Shown one piece after another: positions 5,817-9,428 of a DNA stretch of 9,428 nucleotides. The notes under the pieces were generated by a model. That model did no database searches and had not been told where the DNA came from. It was given only the letters and a program-made list of their open reading frames with translations. Numbering within the stretch: the first letter of the stretch is position 1; each line of letters opens with the position of its first letter. The stretch covers positions 1 to 9,428 of the forward strand of contig CAYTTS010000043.1 of assembly GCA_964440875.1 (NCBI GenBank), read 5' to 3'. This stretch comes from JAAZDN01 sp964440875. GTDB lineage: Bacteria; Bacillota_I; Bacilli_A; Erysipelotrichales; Erysipelotrichaceae. A program made the translations under genes and the position numbers.

Positions 5817-6996
5817 TTTTCTCTATCTCAATAGCCTCTCTGTAACAAGCGATAATATTATTATAGTATGATTCTAGACTGTATTCTTTACTCTTTTCTA
5901 GTGCACTGTTAAAAACATTTTTCTTAATATTTTTATCAGCCGAGAATATAATAATCTTATCAGCTAAATCATTTTCATCATCAAAGTAAAAACCAGTTTC
6001 TCCCTCAATAACAAGATCCTCTAATACTTCATCCTTACGAGCAAAAATAGCTAAACCACTCGCCAATGCCTCTATGTATGTTAATCCTTGAGTTTCTGTT
6101 GTTGAGGCACTAATAAATGCATCAGCAGTATGATAGTATCTAGGAACATGGTCTGATGGTACTATACCTTCAAAGAAAACATAATCTTCAAGTTCTAATT
6201 TCTTTACTAATTTTTTTAAATTATCTAAGTCAGGACCATCACCAACAATTAATAATTTTGCTTTAATGTTTTTATCTTTAATTACCTTAAATGCCTTAAT
6301 TACCATATCAACACTTTTCTCTTGAGCGATTCTACCAACATAAGTAAATAAGGTATCCTCACTACTAATATTATACTTAGCTTTGATTTCTTCCTTAATT
6401 TCATCACTAGTTTGACTAATATCGAACTTATCAAGATCAAGACCTGTCGGAATAACACTTATTAATTTCTTAATACCGTATCCTTCTAACATCTCTTTTG
6501 TTTTTAAACTTGGTGTTATTACAATATTACTCTTCTTAGTAAAAGACTTGCTTAATACTTCCACTAATTTTTTAGTAATATCATCTACTATTTTTATATC
6601 AAATAAATTTACATAATGAGTATAATCTTCATAAGTTGTATGGTAGGTATTAACTAAGGGTATATTTGATGTTGTCGCTAAGTAACGACCAAAAATACCA
6701 ATACCAAATTCTTGTTGAATATGGATAATATCCAAATCCCATTCATTAATTGTTTTTGTTGCTAATGGTTGTAGTGGACTACTAACTTTGTAACCATATA
6801 AGAAATCTAATTTAATTCCTGGTAATCTTAAGATTCTATTTTCAGCATCATATGTAGTTTTAATAATATTAGCATGATTAGTAACTAGATAGACTTCATG
6901 TCCATGCATTTCTAATGTCTTCTTTAAGTTTACAACAGATGTCACTACCCCATTAATATCCGGTAAATATGTTTCAGTAAATATTCCAATTCGCAT
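5794..6996 (-). CDS. GT4 family glycosyltransferase, probable diacylglycerol glucosyltransferase
   Basis: This 400-aa GT-B enzyme is likely to transfer a sugar from a nucleotide donor to a membrane lipid such as 1,2-diacylglycerol, making glycolipid on the inner face of the membrane. The N-terminal acceptor domain has MRIGIFTETYLPDINGVVTS, HxHEVYLVTN-like GHEVYLVTN, DIIHIQQEF and the TYHTTYEDYTHYV segment (about 117-129). The C-terminal donor domain has IPTGLD (182-187), the donor-contacting GRIAQEKS (Arg222, Lys227), GDGPD (252-256) and the EX7E motif (Glu301 to Glu309) inside ASTTETQGLTYIEALASG. These features match Acholeplasma-type monoglucosyl-diacylglycerol synthase, but the exact acceptor and sugar are inferred from that similarity. 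ATG 6994-6996 has AAGAGGGA with 7 nt spacing. The stop overlaps recX by 23 bp. No transmembrane segment is visible; basic surface helices around 141-156 are compatible with peripheral membrane binding. Confidence 0.88.
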   Translation of the reverse strand: MRIGIFTETYLPDINGVVTSVVNLKKTLEMHGHEVYLVTNHANIIKTTYDAENRILRLPGIKLDFLYGYKVSSPLQPLATKTINEWDLDIIHIQQEFGIGIFGRYLATTSNIPLVNTYHTTYEDYTHYVNLFDIKIVDDITKKLVEVLSKSFTKKSNIVITPSLKTKEMLEGYGIKKLISVIPTGLDLDKFDISQTSDEIKEEIKAKYNISSEDTLFTYVGRIAQEKSVDMVIKAFKVIKDKNIKAKLLIVGDGPDLDNLKKLVKKLELEDYVFFEGIVPSDHVPRYYHTADAFISASTTETQGLTYIEALASGLAIFARKDEVLEDLVIEGETGFYFDDENDLADKIIIFSADKNIKKNVFNSALEKSKEYSLESYYNNIIACYREAIEIEKNEKNYFD

Positions 6997-7002
6997 ATTT
7001 AA

Positions 7003-7010
7003 TCCCTCTT
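7003..7010 (-). promoter_or_regulatory. Ribosome-binding site of the glycosyltransferase gene
   Basis: AAGAGGGA on the minus strand, with GGG ending 7 nt before ATG 6994-6996. It confirms the start. Confidence 0.7.
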
Positions 7011-7029
7011 TTCGTATCTCTCTTATTTC

Positions 7030-7058
7030 ATTATATGGAATTAGTTTGATTATATCAA
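7030..7058 (-). promoter_or_regulatory. Strong sigma-A-type promoter of the glycosyltransferase-recX-yhaM operon
   Basis: The minus strand shows -35 TTGATA (7053-7058, five of six consensus), a 17-bp spacer and -10 TATAAT (7030-7035, perfect). Transcript start is expected near 7023, giving a leader of about 27 nt. A TTTGAT / ATCAAA inverted repeat (7045-7050 and 7054-7059) covers the -35 element. A longer TTGATTA / TAATCAA pair (7046-7052 and 7060-7066) overlaps it. Confidence 0.75.
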
Positions 7059-7079
7059 ATAATCAAGTAAATTTTTGCT

Positions 7080-7096
7080 TACATTACTGTAATGTA
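7080..7096. promoter_or_regulatory. Perfect 17-bp palindrome, operator-like
   Basis: TACATTAC-T-GTAATGTA is a perfect inverted repeat with 8-bp arms around one central base (7088). It sits 21 bp upstream of the -35 element of the glycosyltransferase operon, where an activator or a looping repressor could bind. It has no run of T after it that would suggest a terminator. The regulator is unknown; the 8-1-8 layout does not match a Fur/PerR half-site (AAT-N-ATT) or a CopY/BlaI site (TACA-N2-TGTA) exactly. Confidence 0.5.
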
Positions 7097-7139
7097 TCGC
7101 CTTATTTAAGCCAAAATATAGTTTTTATGTATTAATAAA

Positions 7140-7157
7140 AAGAGTAGATTTACTCTT
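7140..7157 (-). terminator. Possible second terminator after nifJ
   Basis: AAGAGTA (7140-7146) pairs with TACTCTT (7151-7157) around a 4-nt loop. On the minus strand the stem is followed by a short T-rich tract (CTCTTTTTATT). The stem is only 7 bp and low in GC, so it is a weaker candidate that would back up the hairpin at 7223-7257. Confidence 0.4.
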
Positions 7158-7222
7158 ATATTTATTAGTATTTAGAATCAATATTATTATTTAATAAGAT
7201 TATAATGATTAAGACAATAAAA

Positions 7223-7257
7223 AATCAAGGAATGACATATTTAGTCACTCCTCGATT
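7223..7257 (-). terminator. Intrinsic terminator of nifJ
   Basis: Arms 7223-7236 and 7244-7257 form a 14-bp stem with a 7-nt loop (7237-7243), 12 nt after the nifJ stop. In minus-strand RNA all 14 positions pair, two of them as G-U wobbles. In plus-strand RNA those two positions would be A-C mismatches, so the structure is built for minus-strand transcription. A T-run (six T, two of them from the stem) follows on the minus strand. Confidence 0.88.
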
Positions 7258-7269
7258 AATATTATATTT

Positions 7270-9428
7270 TTACTGTGTATCTACTAATTGTTTTAAACGT
7301 TTGTAACGATATTCAGCATCTAATCTAGATTTAGCAAATAGGTCATCTGCGTGTTCTGGATTAATTGTACTTAATGCAGAGTATCTACGTTCTTGAAGTA
7401 AGAAGTCTTGATACTTGTCAAAGTCTGGTGCTGGTGAATCAATCGTTAATGGAGTCTCTAATTCAGGGTTGAATCTGTATAGAGTCCAGTATCCTGATGA
7501 TACAGCATCTTTTTGACGTTGTTGGTGATTAGCTAATCCGCCTTTAATACCGTGTTCAATACATGGTGAGTAAGCAACGATTAGTGATGGACCATTGTAT
7601 GCTTCAGCCTCTTTGAAAGCTTTAATAGTTTGCATACGGTTAGCTCCCATTGAGATAGAAGCGACATATACGTGACCATAAGTCATCATAATTTGTCCAA
7701 TATCTTTCTTAGCTACCTCTTTACCACCAGCTGCGAATTTAGCAATTGATGATGCTTGAGATGATTTAGATGATTGACCACCAGTATTAGAGTAAACTTC
7801 TGTATCTAATATTAGAACGTTAACATCTAACTTATTAGCAAGAACGTGATCTAGACCACCAAATCCGATGTCATATGACCAACCATCTCCACCAATAATC
7901 CATACTGATTTAGAAATTAAGTCTTTTTCAAATTCTAATAATGCTTTAACATCTTCATTAGAACTTTCTTCAACTAATCTAACTAAGTCTTTAACTAAGA
8001 ATCTTTCTTCAATTCTATCACCTTTAACAGCTAAGTATTTTTCAATAACTTCAGCTAATTCAGGTTCTACTTTATCTTTTGCATCTTCTAAGATAGTTAC
8101 AATTTTCATTGATTTAACTTCTTGAGCAATTTGCATTCCGAAACCAAATTCTGCGTTATCCTCGAATAATGAGTTAGCCCATGCAATACCCTCGTCATTT
8201 TCGTCAGTTACGAATACTGATGATGGAGTTGAACCACAGTAGATTGATGAACAACCTGTTGCGTTTGCAATTAACATATCTCTTCCGAATAATTGTGAAG
8301 CTAGACGGTAGTATGGTGTTTCACCACAACCAGCACATGCAGCACTTACTTCAAAGTATGGTTTTAAGAATTGTGTTCCTTTAATTGTATCTGTACTAAA
8401 GATATCTGATTTGTACTCAGTTTCTTTATATAGATAGTTAGCTAGAGGAGCTTCATGCATTTGTTCATTAACATCAACCATTACTAATGCTTTTTGACCA
8501 GCTTTTCCTGGACATTCTGTAGCACATAGTGCACATCCAACACAGTTATCTGGTGATACTTGTACTCGGTAGTATAATCCTTCAGTACCAGCACCCATTG
8601 GTTTAATTGTTTCAACAAAGTCAGCTGGAGCATTTTCTAATTCTTCTTCAGTTAACATGAATGTTCTAATAGTAGCATGTGGACATACGAATGAACAGAA
8701 TCCACATTGGATACAGTTTTCTGGAATCCATTTTGGTACTTGTGTAGCAATTTGTCTATGTTCGTTAAATGAAACGTTATTTTTCATCGTTCCGTCTAAT
8801 ACGTCATTTTCAATAAATGCTGAAACAGGAAGATCATAACCGTTTAATGAGTTAATTTCCATTACAAAGTCATCAAAGTAATCATTTCCAGTTCCTTTTG
8901 GAGCAACTACTGTTAAGTCTTTCCAAGTTGGATCTACTGTAATTTCATTTAATCCTTCTTTACCTAAATCAATAGCTTTATGGTTTGCATTTACAATTTC
9001 TTCACCTTTTGAACCATATGATCTAGTAGCAGCATCTTTCATATAATCTAATGCATCAGCATAAGGCATGATGTCTTCGTTTAATGCAAAGAAGCTTGAT
9101 TGTAAGATTGTATTCGTTCTTCTTCCCATACCGATTGATTCAGCAAGTTCAACAGCATTAATAGTGTAGAATTTAGCATTCTTTTCTGCTAATTGCTTTT
9201 TAACTTTGTTTGGTAAGTGAGTTAAGATATCTTCATTACTAAATGTAGTACTTAATAAGAAGGTTCCACCTGGTTTTAGGTGACGAATCATATCATACTT
9301 GAATAGATAAGCATCTAATGAACATGAGATAAAGTCAGCCTGGTCAACATAGTAAGTTGATCTAATTGGATCTTTACCAAATCTTAAGTGAGATCTAGTA
9401 GCTCCCCCTGCTTTTTTACTATCATATG
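7270..9428 (-). CDS. nifJ: Pyruvate:ferredoxin oxidoreductase, C-terminal 718 residues (cut by window edge)
   Basis: The enzyme converts pyruvate and CoA to acetyl-CoA and CO2 and reduces ferredoxin, a cytoplasmic anaerobic step. The frame is open to the edge (first whole codon 9426-9424). The Met at 9291 is internal, because the codons before it encode KAGGATRSHLRFG, SCSLDAYLFKYDM and other family sequence. Order of domains: the gamma-type region with KAGG and PGGTFLL; the EKR linker; a two-cluster ferredoxin domain, CxxCxxCxxxCP at about 8675-8712 (CIQCGFCSFVCP) and again at about 8508-8545 (CVGCALCATECP); then the TPP domain with CAGCGE (two ligands of the proximal cluster), GGDGWSYDIGFGG, the NTGGQ segment and CIEHG. 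The full protein is usually about 1170-1190 aa, so about 450-460 N-terminal residues and the promoter lie beyond 9428. No flaw is seen in the visible part. Confidence 0.95.
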   Translation of the reverse strand, partial: YDSKKAGGATRSHLRFGKDPIRSTYYVDQADFISCSLDAYLFKYDMIRHLKPGGTFLLSTTFSNEDILTHLPNKVKKQLAEKNAKFYTINAVELAESIGMGRRTNTILQSSFFALNEDIMPYADALDYMKDAATRSYGSKGEEIVNANHKAIDLGKEGLNEITVDPTWKDLTVVAPKGTGNDYFDDFVMEINSLNGYDLPVSAFIENDVLDGTMKNNVSFNEHRQIATQVPKWIPENCIQCGFCSFVCPHATIRTFMLTEEELENAPADFVETIKPMGAGTEGLYYRVQVSPDNCVGCALCATECPGKAGQKALVMVDVNEQMHEAPLANYLYKETEYKSDIFSTDTIKGTQFLKPYFEVSAACAGCGETPYYRLASQLFGRDMLIANATGCSSIYCGSTPSSVFVTDENDEGIAWANSLFEDNAEFGFGMQIAQEVKSMKIVTILEDAKDKVEPELAEVIEKYLAVKGDRIEERFLVKDLVRLVEESSNEDVKALLEFEKDLISKSVWIIGGDGWSYDIGFGGLDHVLANKLDVNVLILDTEVYSNTGGQSSKSSQASSIAKFAAGGKEVAKKDIGQIMMTYGHVYVASISMGANRMQTIKAFKEAEAYNGPSLIVAYSPCIEHGIKGGLANHQQRQKDAVSSGYWTLYRFNPELETPLTIDSPAPDFDKYQDFLLQERRYSALSTINPEHADDLFAKSRLDAEYRYKRLKQLVDTQ

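Noticed and set aside
7270..9291. Complete gene starting at Met 9291
   Set aside because: The frame continues upstream to the window edge with unmistakable pyruvate:ferredoxin oxidoreductase sequence, so this Met is internal.
1..9428. CRISPR array, tRNA, rRNA, insertion sequence or phage genes
   Set aside because: No regularly spaced repeats, cloverleaf-like segments, transposase or phage-type frames were seen on either strand.

Overview
The window looks like chromosomal DNA from a low-GC, anaerobic, Firmicutes-like bacterium (Bacilli or Mycoplasmatota grade, for example relatives of Izemoplasmatales, Acholeplasmatales, Erysipelotrichales or RF39). The clues are the AT-rich sequence, a single-chain pyruvate:ferredoxin oxidoreductase, a RecX and YhaM of Bacillus-type length, an Acholeplasma-type diglucosyl/monoglucosyl-diacylglycerol synthase-like glycosyltransferase and SipW-type secretion. 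The lineage is inference. All 14 or so Trp codons in the intact genes are TGG and these frames contain no internal TGA, so the standard genetic code applies. Every gene lies on the minus strand, so transcription runs from right to left.

Right to left: (1) 9428-7270, the C-terminal 718 residues of pyruvate:ferredoxin oxidoreductase (nifJ), cut by the window edge and followed by a strong intrinsic terminator (7223-7257) and a weaker second hairpin (7140-7157). (2) A 273-base intergenic stretch with a perfect 17-bp palindrome (7080-7096) and a near-consensus promoter (7030-7058). (3) A tightly overlapping operon of a family-4 glycosyltransferase (6996-5794), recX (5816-5025) and yhaM (5032-4088). 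(4) A DUF2207 membrane protein with a Gly-rich tail (4033-2129), 54 bases after yhaM and possibly with its own weak promoter. (5) A SipW secretion locus (2081-29): a good promoter, a TasA/CalY-like secreted protein gene, a secreted multi-module (carbohydrate-binding-like) protein gene, the SipW-type signal peptidase, and a terminator whose stem overlaps the sipW stop codon.

The most interesting part is the SipW locus. Both presumed substrates of the peptidase are broken in this sequence. The TasA-like gene needs two -1 frameshift corrections to read through. The multi-module gene keeps one frame over 291 codons but is interrupted by a TGA and a TAG, each at the position where the sister modules have a conserved Trp (TGG). 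The peptidase gene, the promoter and the terminator look intact. This could be recent decay of a surface-fibre/biofilm-type system, a reversible or strain-variable off state, or consensus sequence errors; the sequence alone cannot separate these. The rest of the window is ordinary housekeeping content.
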